This document shows, piece after piece, positions 12,788 through 22,649 of a stretch of 64,000 nt of DNA. The position numbers and the translations under genes are program-made. Position 1 is the stretch's first letter. Each line of letters starts with the position of its first letter. The stretch is from Trema orientale (Eukaryota; Streptophyta; Magnoliopsida; Rosales; Cannabaceae): positions 118,082 to 182,081 of the forward strand of contig JXTC01000390.1 of NCBI GenBank assembly GCA_002914845.1, read 5' to 3'. The notes under the pieces are model-generated. The model searched no databases, had not been told where the DNA came from, and saw nothing but the letters and a program-made list of their open reading frames with translations.

Positions 12788-13083
12788 GAGATAGCTCATG
12801 CGATCTTGGAATCTACGTTGTCATTTTTATAGGTGATGAAACCTCCTTGCAAAGATTCGAGTCTAAAGCTTTATGAGTTACCTGATGGCTGATGGGTTCA
12901 CGGAGAAAACTAGGAACAAGGGTAAAGTGGTGCAGTAGAGCCCCCAGGAGAAAGTTGTGGCTCACCTGTGACGTGTTTTTTTAATTCTCTGTGGTTTTGT
13001 TGGAACTCATTGGTGGAAGTGCTTAGCTCCAGTGTCCCATGTTGTTATTAAGAGAGTCAGTTAAATAAGCTGACGTAGCTAGT

Positions 13084-13924
13084 CTGTTGGTATAATTGTT
13101 CTATTAGTTTGTTGGTATAATTGTTATGTGAGTTTATTAAGCTTAATATTAAGAGTTGTATAGCTACATTATATATAGGGCTAGTTTGGTAGAGCTGTAG
13201 ATTTTAAGAAAAATACTTTTAGCTATGCTGAAGAAAAAATCCGATGTAGTGTAAAGTAGCACAGTGTTTGGTAAACTGTAATTTTAAAATGTTGTGACTT
13301 GAAAAAACTGTATTACAGTGTTTGGTAAACTGTATGACTGAATTGTTGTGCAAATATAAAATGATCCAAATAAACATCATTATATAATTATGCATATTTA
13401 TAGAAAGAGCTTATTAATATTTTTTACAATTATGCATATTTGTACATACTAAAGATATTAATACTTTCTTTAAAAAAAATTGATATAAAAATAAATTCAA
13501 TTAAATTAGTTACTCAATTAAATTTATTTTATTTTAAATTAATTTACTTTATTTTCATCTGAATTTAAAATTTCAATAAAAAATCAATTTGGTTACTTCA
13601 AAATAATTAATATGAAGAGTATTTTAGTCAATTATGATTTAAATATATTGATATTTTTTTTAAAAAAAAATTGATATAAAAATAAATTCAATTAAATGTG
13701 TCGCATTTTTACTTTTAAGTTAGAGTATTTTAACTATTATGATTTATTCATTAAAAGATAATATATTCCTGCATAATTTAAAAGCCAAAACTGTCCTAAG
13801 ACAACTTTAGTTTTTAACTGTAATTTTGTTTAAAATTATTGAATAATCTAATTTTTCAGATTTTTATCAAATATTTTTGACTTATACATTATTCCAAAAG
13901 TACTCTTGGAAACTAAACCAATCT
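13084..13924. repeat. MITE-like AT-rich block with internal direct repeats
   Basis: From about 13179 'gggctagtttggtag' and, complemented from the right, 'gattggtttagttt' form imperfect inverted ends of a MITE style. Internally 'acagtgtttggtaaactgta' occurs at about 13260 and 13316, and 'ttgatataaaaataaattc' occurs at about 13480 and 13669. Just upstream, 'tgttggtataattgtt' is duplicated (about 13085 and 13109). No target duplication could be fixed, so the class is open. Confidence 0.35.
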
Positions 13925-15790
13925 GACTTACCCATAGCATAGTTAGGCTAACAGATAATGTAACAAGGGAAATGTCTGATATCTTGTGGAGGTGATTGAA
14001 AAAATATCTAATAATTGCTCGACAAGATTAGTGTTGCCGTACTTAGGATCCGAAGTCCGAAGTGATCTCTCTTTTCTTTCATTTTTTTATTTCCGTTCTC
14101 TTCATCTCGTGTTTTTAACCCTGCCTCTGCTCAGTGCTGCTCCTCTCAGACTAATTTTACCTACTCTACCATTATAATAATGTAATAATTATAATGGCAG
14201 CCTGGCAGGTATAGTTGCTTGTCACAATTTTGAGTATATATGTAATTTAACTATTTGGGAAGTCTATTTCACTATTCCTTGGACGCTTTCTATGATACCC
14301 GTATAATACGCACGAAAATGACGTGTTATCCAGAAAAGAAAATATAAAAATGTTAAATGTTTCTAATTTTCTTTAACGTTTTTTAATTTAATTATTTAAT
14401 ATGTGAATTTTATTATCAAGATTAATATTTTAATAATACAACAAATTATAGTAAAATTTACGTGTTAAATAATAAAATTAGAAGAATATAAAATAAAGCA
14501 TTAATTGGATTCCATAATAATAAGGCAGTTTGGGGTGGGATTAAATAACATTTCTCTATCACATTGGTTATTAATATTTTCAAATTTCTTTGGGGAAACA
14601 CTATTTTCAAATCAGAGGCAATTAACAAAAACCTTTAATTTATGTTTCTTCTTCTTTTTTTTTTCAATAGTTCCCTTTAATTTATGTTCAACTTATAGTA
14701 ACACCTCGTCAACCAAAACTATCTACATCAATACCGCTAAAAAAAAAAAAAGAAAACTAATATTGTTCCTTTTCATTTATTTACAAATTATTTATATTAA
14801 AACAATTATTAATTGTTTAAATTAAAATAATAAAATAGGTCAACCGTGAAAATTACATATTATTTTTATCTTTTTTTTTTCCCAACTGGAGGTTTCAATG
14901 TAATTATTATTATTTTCATAGGAATCAATATAATTTGACATAAGCATTGTAACTTTTTCTTAAAATAACTTTCATATTTGGAACGAAGAGTTTATGCTTG
15001 CTTGGATTGTTTTCTTATAAAAACAATATATATTTTGGCTCCACGATCATGTTAATTTTGCCCTTTTTTTTAGTTAGATTGGTAAAAAAAGGCCTTATAC
15101 ATTCATATTTCATCTAAAAAATGACTTCTCGAAACCAAGATTGTGTTGAAAAAAGCAAAAAAGAAAAGAAAAAGTGATCCGGCTGGCATTTTTGCTTTCT
15201 AAACTTCAAAAACTGATCAAACCAATAAAGTATTACTTATTCAAGTAGCCAAACACATGGTCACAACTTATCTTATTTGGTCATAGTTTTTAGATTTGTG
15301 TTTGTTTGGTACATATCACCTAATGTTTATGCAGATAAAATTTGTATCTTCACTCACTGACGAAAACACATGAATAATGAATAATGTTATAGGTGCGTGT
15401 CAGTCTGATACTGACTAATTATAATTATAATTCAGGTGGGGTCCAAGTGAGATTCAGTTTATTAATTAAATCACAAATAGATATGTCATATTTATTAATT
15501 AAATCATTCAGTGACAAACAAACATGTCATTATGGTGCTGGACACCACTAGTACAGTACTCATGATTAATTTAATTTATGTACTATTTTCATTATAAAAA
15601 CAGGTAAACCTTCATGATTCCTCACTCAATGTCATAAAAGATTCTACAATTAATGCTTTGCCTCAACAACTATATTTTACGCATTATAATAAAATTACAA
15701 AATTAATTGCTTAGGTGGAACTACGCCATATATATGAAAACAGATTTATTCTATAGCATATACAATTCTTTGAAAGAGAAACAAATTAAT
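13925..15790. other. AT-rich upstream region of the first UGT gene
   Basis: No coding region is supported. Homopolymer tracts (A and T runs near 14650, 14740, 14870) and inverted AT-rich stretches are present. It includes the presumed distal promoter of the UGT at 15886. Confidence 0.5.
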
Positions 15791-15798
15791 CTATAAAT
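15791..15798 (+). promoter_or_regulatory. putative TATA box of first UGT gene
   Basis: 'ctataaat' lies 88-95 bases upstream of the first ATG, a spacing that fits a short 5' leader. Called from position and motif only. Confidence 0.5.
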
Positions 15799-15885
15799 CC
15801 AAGTGATCTCTTTCGGTTTCCAACAGCAGTTGCTTACCCCAAGATCAAAGCCTAATCTTCCACTCCTAATTCAAGGGTCAAGATT

Positions 15886-17313
15886 ATGGAGATGAAAGAA
15901 ACTCCCATTCACGTTCTTCTAGTGTGCTTCCCAGCCCAAGGTCACATAAACCCCATGCTTAGGTTAGGGAAGCGCTTAGCCTCAAAGGGTCTACTTGTCA
16001 CATTCTCCACCATCGAAAAAATGGGCAAAGACATGCGAAGATCTAATAAGGCCATCACCAACGAGCCAATACCCTTCGGCGAAGGCTTTATAAGGTTCGA
16101 GTTCTTCGAAGACGGCCTCGAAGAGAACGACCCTCAACGGACCCAATACGACTTGTACATGGGCCTGCTGGAGCTCGGGGGCAGGGAGTCGCTTCCCAAG
16201 CTGATAAAGAAGCAATCGGACGAGGGTCGACCCGTTTCGTGCATGGTAAATAACCCGTTTACTCCTTGGGTCTGTGACGTGGCAGGAGAACTCGGAATCC
16301 CCTGCGCCACGCTCTGGGTTCAGTCCTGTGCTCTCTTCGCGTCTTTCTACCATTATTCCCATCAAACGGTGCCGTTTCCGACCGAGGCCGAGCCGGAGAT
16401 CGACGTACGGATGCCGAGTATGCCGGTTCTGAAGTACGACGAGATCTCAACCTTCTTGCATCCTACCATTGGTCCGTACAAGATCGTGGGGAAGGCGCTG
16501 TTGGGACAGTTCAGCAACTTGTCCAAGTCGTTCTGTGTGTTGACCGACACATTTGAGGAGCTAGAGACGGACATCATCCAAGAAATGTCCAAGTTCTGTC
16601 CGGTCAAGCCCATTGGGCCCTTGTTCAGAGGCCCAAACTACAGTAACGGAAAATCCATTACCGGGGACGCGTTCAAAGCCGACGACGACTGCATGGGTTG
16701 GCTCGATACGAGGCCTCCAGCAACTGTCGTTTACATCTCGTTCGGCTCACTCGTTCACCTGGAGCAGGAACAAGTGGACGAGATCGCTCACGCGCTCGTG
16801 AACTCCGGGGTGTCATTTTTATGGGTTGTGAGGCCTCCTCTCAAGGAGTCAGGATTAAAGATCCATGTTTTGCCAGAAGGGTTTCTGGAGAGAACACGAG
16901 ACAAGGGGAAAGTGGTGCAGTGGAGCCCACAGGAGAGGGTTTTGGCTCACCCGTCGGTGACGTGCTTTTTGACTCACTGCGGGTGGAACTCGTCGGTGGA
17001 AACGCTCGCCTCCGGTGTCCCCGTGGTGACGTTCCCCCAGTGGGGTGACCAAGTCACCAACTCCAAGTTCTTGGTTGATGTTTTCGGGGTCGGAGTGAGA
17101 CTGAGCCGTGGGGTGGTTGAGAACAGAGTGGTCCAAAGGGAAGAGATTGAGAAGTGTTTGAGAGAGGCAACGGTTGGGGAGAAGGCGGCCAAGTTGAAGA
17201 GAAATGCGTTGAAGTGGAAGATAGCGGCCGAGGAGGCGGTGGCGGAGGGTGGCTCCTCCGATCGGAATATTCTAGAATTCGTGGAGGAGATTCGAAAGAG
17301 GTCACGGATTTAA
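15886..17313 (+). CDS. UGT84-type UDP-glucosyltransferase, copy 1 (475 aa)
   Basis: A family-1 plant glycosyltransferase on a single exon. It moves glucose from UDP-glucose to a small acceptor in the cytosol. The UGT84A clade typically glucosylates the carboxyl group of phenolic acids (gallic, cinnamic, sinapic), giving 1-O-acyl glucose esters used in tannin and phenylpropanoid metabolism. The N-terminal acceptor domain has the catalytic His at residue 20 (AQGHINP). The C-terminal donor domain has a complete 44-residue PSPG box at 346-389, starting WSPQ, with HCGW, and ending WGDQ; Trp at box position 22 and Gln at 44 fit UDP-glucose. The usual catalytic Asp position is Asn (residue 123, in VNNPF). 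Length is normal for the family. In-frame ATGs occur at codons 1 and 3, and the first has A at -3 and G at +4. This copy differs most from the other two (TRPPATVV, VVRPP). The acceptor is inferred. Confidence 0.93.
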   Translation: MEMKETPIHVLLVCFPAQGHINPMLRLGKRLASKGLLVTFSTIEKMGKDMRRSNKAITNEPIPFGEGFIRFEFFEDGLEENDPQRTQYDLYMGLLELGGRESLPKLIKKQSDEGRPVSCMVNNPFTPWVCDVAGELGIPCATLWVQSCALFASFYHYSHQTVPFPTEAEPEIDVRMPSMPVLKYDEISTFLHPTIGPYKIVGKALLGQFSNLSKSFCVLTDTFEELETDIIQEMSKFCPVKPIGPLFRGPNYSNGKSITGDAFKADDDCMGWLDTRPPATVVYISFGSLVHLEQEQVDEIAHALVNSGVSFLWVVRPPLKESGLKIHVLPEGFLERTRDKGKVVQWSPQERVLAHPSVTCFLTHCGWNSSVETLASGVPVVTFPQWGDQVTNSKFLVDVFGVGVRLSRGVVENRVVQREEIEKCLREATVGEKAAKLKRNALKWKIAAEEAVAEGGSSDRNILEFVEEIRKRSRI

Positions 17314-18219
17314 ACCTTAGATTCAAGAACAAGTGTTCTATGCGTGACAAATTGATGTTGCTCCACTTGGCTATGGTTCTCTTTAGTTTGAAAGGAGAAA
17401 CAATAGTAAGAGTATTTATTAGAAATGGCCCCTTTCTCTCACTTCATTTTAAGAGATTGTGATGACCTTTTTTTCCACCTATCTCATGATGAATCTCCGT
17501 TATTTTAGTGCATCAATTTTTTGTGTACCATTTTTATTAGTATATCATTATGTAAAAATATATTATTTTTATATAAGCATATCAGTTTTTTTACGCATCA
17601 ATGTATCAATTTCGTATTAATCAATGTGTCAGTATATCAATTTTATGTTAAATGTATCAATATAAAAGTTTTATCTTTTTCCCTCACAAACTGAGAAAGT
17701 CATATAAATATTAAAAAAAAAACTATTATATTTCTTAGCCTCTTTTGATAAAAAACTCAGCCATGCCATCTCGAAAAAAAAAGAAATCAAATTAAACCTA
17801 CCACCACTAAATGATAGCTGCAAAAAATGATATGCTCACGGCCAAAATTGGCCGTAATTTTCTCTTTAAAAAAATAACATATAGAAGGTAATATATATAG
17901 ATAGTTCTATTGCTATCCTTTTTTTTCTCTCTTCACCTTTTTTCTAAATGCATCCTCGTGAAATTTAGATAATGTGATAGCTTCTTTTCCTACATCTTTT
18001 AAATGCACATTAATTTCAAAATTAGGCATTAAGTAGATATTAATAGAAACTTTTCATGTCCACTCATAATTAGTTTTGAGAATTCCATTTTTGGTCTCTC
18101 TCAATATGTAGTCTTCTTATTTAAAGAACAAAGCATATTTACACCTTTTAAAAATATGAACGCATCTTAGTACCTTCTCAATCGTCTTCTTCTTCGTTTC
18201 TTTTTTCTTTAGAACAGAT
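17314..18219. other. 3' flank of first UGT gene, AT-rich
   Basis: It holds the presumed 3' UTR and then AT-rich DNA. Between 17500 and 17665 the motif 'gtatcaat/gtatatcaat' recurs at irregular spacing, a degenerate short repeat. No gene was recognised. Confidence 0.5.
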
Positions 18220-19340
18220 ATACAGATGCTCTAGCAACATTAGTACTTAAAATAGATGATACAAATGAAAACCTTATTCAAATCCTATTGGAGACTAAGT
18301 CAAAGCCATTAGCTTCATCAACGCAACAATCAAATGGATGGATCTAATCTATCGAAGAAAAGCTGAGAAGTCCAGAATTCAAAAATCTTGAAGAAATCAA
18401 AGCATTCATATTGATCATGGTCAAGTATATAAGAGATTTTTCAATGGGATTCTGACAAAATGCATTGATGAAGAATTTGAAAAAAAAAAGTACTAAATTC
18501 AGTCCATTCTAAAATGTGTGGCTTAGATGGACCAACATTAGTTAGAAGAATCCAACGACTTGAATATTTTTAGCTAAAATTGTAATTAAAACAGACTAAT
18601 GAGTTGCACACACATCTTCCTACCATAGCTAGGAATTTTTCTTGCTTGTTATTTAATGTTGAAATAGGTATTGAAGTTAATTTGCCTCAGATAGTTTTTC
18701 AGGCTATTTTTGATCTTCATGGAGGTCACAAGAAAACTCAAAGACTGCTCTTTCCTAATCTGATTTATGCTATCATTCAAAAGCAACATCCTTTGAGAGT
18801 CTCTTCTGAATTCATTGCTTCTATGCTACTTTTGGTAATTATTCTCTGAAAGAGAATAATGTACATGAACATGTTACAAGAAATTGTAAGCAATTCCAAA
18901 TTGTGATTGATCCTAAAAGCAACTTCTTTGTGGAAGAAGAAGATTGGAGAAAAGTCTACATTGACTATATTTGGTTAGTTGCCCCTAATGACACTTCTTC
19001 AACTATTCTAGTGAAATGAAAATCATACAAATTCTTTATCTAAAATAATCTGCTTTTCAAAAAGAGCTTTCAAAGTAAAGTCCTGAGATGTTTAGGACCT
19101 AATGAAATAGACGTAGTCCTAAAAGAAGTACATGCTGGAGACTAGGGTGGCCATATGGGTGGAAGATGCCTATTTGAGCAGTTAATTACTATTGGAAACT
19201 ATTAGCCTACCATAGAAAATGATGCTATGGAATTTACTCGAAAATGTGATACTTGTCAAAGACACAAAAATGTGATACATGTGCCCAATGTCGAAATGGG
19301 AAGTATTACATCACCATGGCCATTCCACACTTGGTCAATA

Positions 19341-20024
19341 TGTAACGTCCTAAGTCCCACATCGGGTATGTTCTAGGAAGATCATGGGTATTTAAGTGAT
19401 GGTCCATGAGCCCAAAAGTACCTTCAAGCTAGCACTTTTGGGTGAGGTCCAGTGGTATTTCATTTGGTATCAGAGCCGACCCAGTCCATACCTATTTGGG
19501 CCTTGGAAGGCTGCCACGGGCCAGAATCGTGGTGAATGTGGACCCCGCCCATAGGGGTTATATGTGGGCTATTGAATGTGGACCTCCTAGCGAGGATGCT
19601 AAGCCCTTAACAGGGAGAGTTTGTAACGCCCCAAGTCCCATATCAGGTATGTTCTGGGAAGATCATGGATATTTAAGTGATGGTCCATGAGCCCAAAAGT
19701 ACCTTCAAGCTAGCACTTTTGAATGAGGCCCAGTGGTGTTACATTTGGTATCAGAACTGACCCAGTCCATACCTATGTGGGCCTTGGAAGGCTGCCACGG
19801 GCCGGAATCGTGGTGAATTTGGACCCCGCCCATAGGGGTTATATGTAGGCTATTGAATGTGGACCCCCTAGCGAGGACGCTAGGCCCTTAACAGGGGGAG
19901 ATTGTAACACCCCAAGTCCCACATCGGGTATGTTCTGGGAAGATCATGGGTATTTAAGTGATGGTCCATGAGCCCAAAAGTACTTTCAAGCTAGCAATTT
20001 TGGGTGAGGCCCAGTGGTGTTACA
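19341..20024. mobile_element. tandem TRIM retrotransposon (three LTRs, two internal regions)
   Basis: Three 122-bp direct repeats at 19341-19462, 19622-19743 and 19903-20024 each start TGTAAC and end in CA. Each of the first two is followed by 'tttggtatcagagccgac' or a close variant, a Met-tRNA primer-binding site. Each internal region of about 159 bp ends in a polypurine tract 'aacaggg(g)gaga'. It is non-coding, as TRIMs are. The flanks are caata (19336-19340) and caatc (20025-20029), a 5-bp target duplication with one mismatch, and the gypsy integrase frame reads across the two flanks. The three-LTR structure suggests unequal recombination between LTRs. High similarity among the repeats suggests a recent origin. 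Confidence 0.9.
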
Positions 20025-20964
20025 CAATCAATTTTATTCGACCAGTCTTCTTTCAAAAGGAAAAATTTGGATTCTAGCAGCTACAGAAAATTTTACAAAA
20101 TAATTTGAGGCCAATTCTCTCAAAAGGGCCACTTTAGAAGCTGCTAATCAATTTGTACAAGAAAATATTATCTGTCATTTCGGCGTACCCCAAAGGATAC
20201 TATCTGATAATGGAATACCTTTTATTGGACAACCTTTTGAGTCACTGCTGGAAAGATATCAAATCTTCCATGGAAAATCTACTAGATACTATCCTCAAGA
20301 AAATCGAGCTATAGAAGTATTTAACAAAACTTTGGTAGTAATCATCAAATCAACGATCAAAGAAAAATCAATTTGATGGGACGATTGCTTACCCCTTATT
20401 CTTTGGGCTTATAGAGCCACCAAGCATACTACCACTAAAGAGACTCCATTTTCTTTAATATATGGAGCTGAAACTCTATAGCCTATGAAATTAAACATAT
20501 CATATGCTAAGATAACACTTGGTGGAATAGAAAATTCTCGAGAATTTGATCTCAAAGTTTTAGAAGATCATAGAGTTCAAGTACAAAATAGGGTTCAAAA
20601 TTATCAAAGGAAAATCACTCGAGCCTACAATAAGTTTAGTACGAGCTAAGAGTTTCGAAGAAGGTGACTTAGTACTCAAAGTTGTTTATTATGTTATGAA
20701 AAGAATGCATGCTGCTAAGTTCACACTAAATTAGGAAGGACCCTATCAAATTACAGATGTCAAATCCAGTGGATACTGGACTCTCAAAGACCTAGATATA
20801 GGTACATTATCTGCACATACCAACCTGAAGTTCATCAAGAAATACTTCATATAGTTTTTAAAATATGTCCACATCTTGTAACTATCATTGATAAAATTTT
20901 CATAATATAAATAAATGGTTGATATTAAATTATCTTTGATCATACCCAATGACCCTAATCTAGA

Positions 20965-21055
20965 CTAGGCGCACACCTCAGTCCAAACATATAATTGGGT
21001 ACACACCCCAGCTTAAATACAATTGGACACACATTCCAATCTAAATTGGATCTGA
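20965..21055. repeat. short tandem repeat in the gypsy 3' region
   Basis: Three degenerate units of about 30 bases have the plan 'cacacctcagtccaaa..taattgg' (gcacacctcag, tacacacccca, acacacattcc). Tat-like gypsy elements often carry such repeats between pol and the 3' LTR. Confidence 0.5.
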
Positions 21056-21060
21056 TCATT

Positions 21061-22011
21061 TTTAAAATTTAAAGAATTTATCAATTACTTATCATTTAGT
21101 CTAATACATATGGGGACTACAATTAAACTTTTATCAGGTTTTTTTTTTTTTATATTCTTCTCATTTTTTTCCTAATAATTATCTATATTTTCTAATATCT
21201 TGTTTCTTGTCTTGTACGAGGATTATTCTATCTCTGTTCATGTGATTCCCACATTGGAGTTCAAGAACTAAGAATTGGAGCCTAACCTTCTCAGCATTGA
21301 AGTTTGATGAACTCACTTATTTCAAGAAAATTTCACAGTATACTAATCTAACTGAATCCTAACTATCTAACATTTGGAGCTAAATTATAGCCCACAAAGT
21401 TTTTTATAATTAACCATTTTATGTCTAATTTTTCTTTCGTGGAAAAAGCACAGTACACCTTTATTCTTTACTATGCCCAAAGCGCAATAAAATACAAAAC
21501 CTAAACAAACACACAAAATTTATAGCGGTTGTGACTCACACTCAAATCAGCATATGTGTCACAGTCATAACCTCAAATCAACATATGTGTCACGTTGATA
21601 TATTGCATATCCTCATCGTTTTATAACTAGGTTCCACATATTCAATAATATTTGCTTAAGTTTAGGTGCCAAACTTCACGAACAACTTGATAAGTGTGGG
21701 GTTTTAAAGATGTTTTAGTTTCTAAAATAAATTGAATGAAGTCAAGTGACATTATGTTTTGATATATGGCTCGGAGAAAATGATAGTAATGTCAAGTCCA
21801 AGAAACCTATGGAAAAAATTTTCGCATTCTTTATCTTGATCTGAAAAAAAAAAATGAAACTAGCTTCCTTCTTTTCTAAAACAGTCCCGACCTTTTTTCT
21901 ATAATTAAATTTAATATTTAAAGGTGGTATGTGTTGAATTCTAGAGATTAGACAGCTGTCAAACCTATTTTGTAGCCTGATATTATTTACGAGGCACACA
22001 TTATATCCTTA
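21061..22011. other. AT-rich DNA, no gene recognised
   Basis: Probably the non-coding 3' part of the gypsy remnant plus unrelated DNA. 'catatgtgtcac' is repeated near 21551 and 21590. No LTR edge was found. Confidence 0.4.
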
Positions 22012-22138
22012 GGCTGTGTTTGGTATAGAGAAAAAAAAAATAGGAAGGAAGAAAAAGATGGAAATAAAAATATGTAAAACGGAAAGGAAAGTAGTTTTCT
22101 CTAAAGTTGTTTGGTATAAAAGGAGAAAAGAAACTTTT
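22012..22138. repeat. MITE-like fragment related to the 61.98-62.15 kb sequence
   Basis: It starts 'aggctgtgtttggta' and continues in an A/G-rich run with 'gaaggaaaa'-type motifs. The same start and composition occur inverted at about 61980-62155. 'ggctgtgtttgg' is a common terminus of plant Tourist- or hAT-like MITEs. It directly abuts the Tat-like LTR remnant. Confidence 0.45.
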
Positions 22139-22387
22139 TGGTAGTTGGAAATAATATGGAGTTATCGAGAGCGGGTGAGCTTTGTCCCCCACTTTCTTGT
22201 TTAATGAGCCACAATAATTTCATCAATAATTGAGAAAACCAGGTTTCGAACCTAGCCTACTCGCTCTCAATCATCATCCTTCTCCTCGTTCCTTCGAGTA
22301 GGGCTTATTGCCTAAAATGTTATTATAATTCTCATAAACTTGTGCGATCAGGATTTCTCAAGCAGATAAGAAATTACGTTTAATAAT
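22139..22387 (-). repeat. 3' LTR, partial
   Basis: It matches about 27756-28017 closely, including 'atttaatgagcc' and 'cccttctcctcgtt'-like segments. A MITE-like fragment lies at its outer side. Confidence 0.75.
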
Positions 22388-22649
22388 TGCCCCCCAAGTC
22401 TTTGATGCTTGTTCGAGTAACTAACACTTATTTTAAATCTGCTCGAAATATTATGACTTTGATAATGTCGAGTTGTCATCATGTTGTTGGGTGATTTTGA
22501 GATAACCTTTGGAGTTCCCGAGATTTTTGGCTGACAGTTTTTTGGGAAGTGTGTTGTTTCCTCAAATCTGCACTGTCAATCTCGAGGCAATCATTTCAAG
22601 TTAACGGCTTAGATTTTATTGCCTTTTTGGTTTCCTTCTTCTCTTCCCT

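Larger units (their letters stand above)
9836..13049 (+). pseudogene. UGT84-type glucosyltransferase pseudogene, split by two insertions
   Basis: Three collinear blocks match the intact UGT genes: about 9836-10110 (N-terminus from 'IHVLL' through 'RFEFF'), 10613-11243 ('NLDLYM' region through 'QEQVDEI') and 12788-13049 ('EIAHAL' through the PSPG box). The intervening DNA is copia-derived. The start codon region is replaced by LTR-like sequence. Several stops and shifts are visible: TAG replaces a Gln codon at 11230-11232, and TAG replaces the first Trp codon of the PSPG box at 12936-12938. The C-terminal third beyond the PSPG box is missing, and at about 13043 the sequence turns into 'tgttattaagagag', which may itself be an LTR edge. 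It has no coding capacity as it stands. It shares 'VMKPP'-like and 'LKQE'-like features with the second and third genes and 'WLDT' with the first. Confidence 0.9.
18220..21060 (+). mobile_element. decayed Ty3/gypsy (Tat-like) pol region
   Basis: A fossil on the + strand. From left to right it shows the tail of an RNase H region (about 18225-18300), a spacer, an H2C2 zinc-binding integrase region with 'CDTCQRHKN' at about 19246-19275, the integrase core (about 20030-20480), and the integrase C-terminal region to about 20860. 'SPWPFHTW' is characteristic of the Tat lineage. gag, protease and most of RT are not in the window, and no LTRs were identified. A TRIM array sits inside the integrase region. 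The frames carry many breaks, so the copy looks old. Confidence 0.8.

Noticed and set aside
16698-17462. Overlapping + and - frames inside and just after UGT copy 1
   Set aside because: Shadows of the UGT reading frame with arginine- and proline-rich composition.
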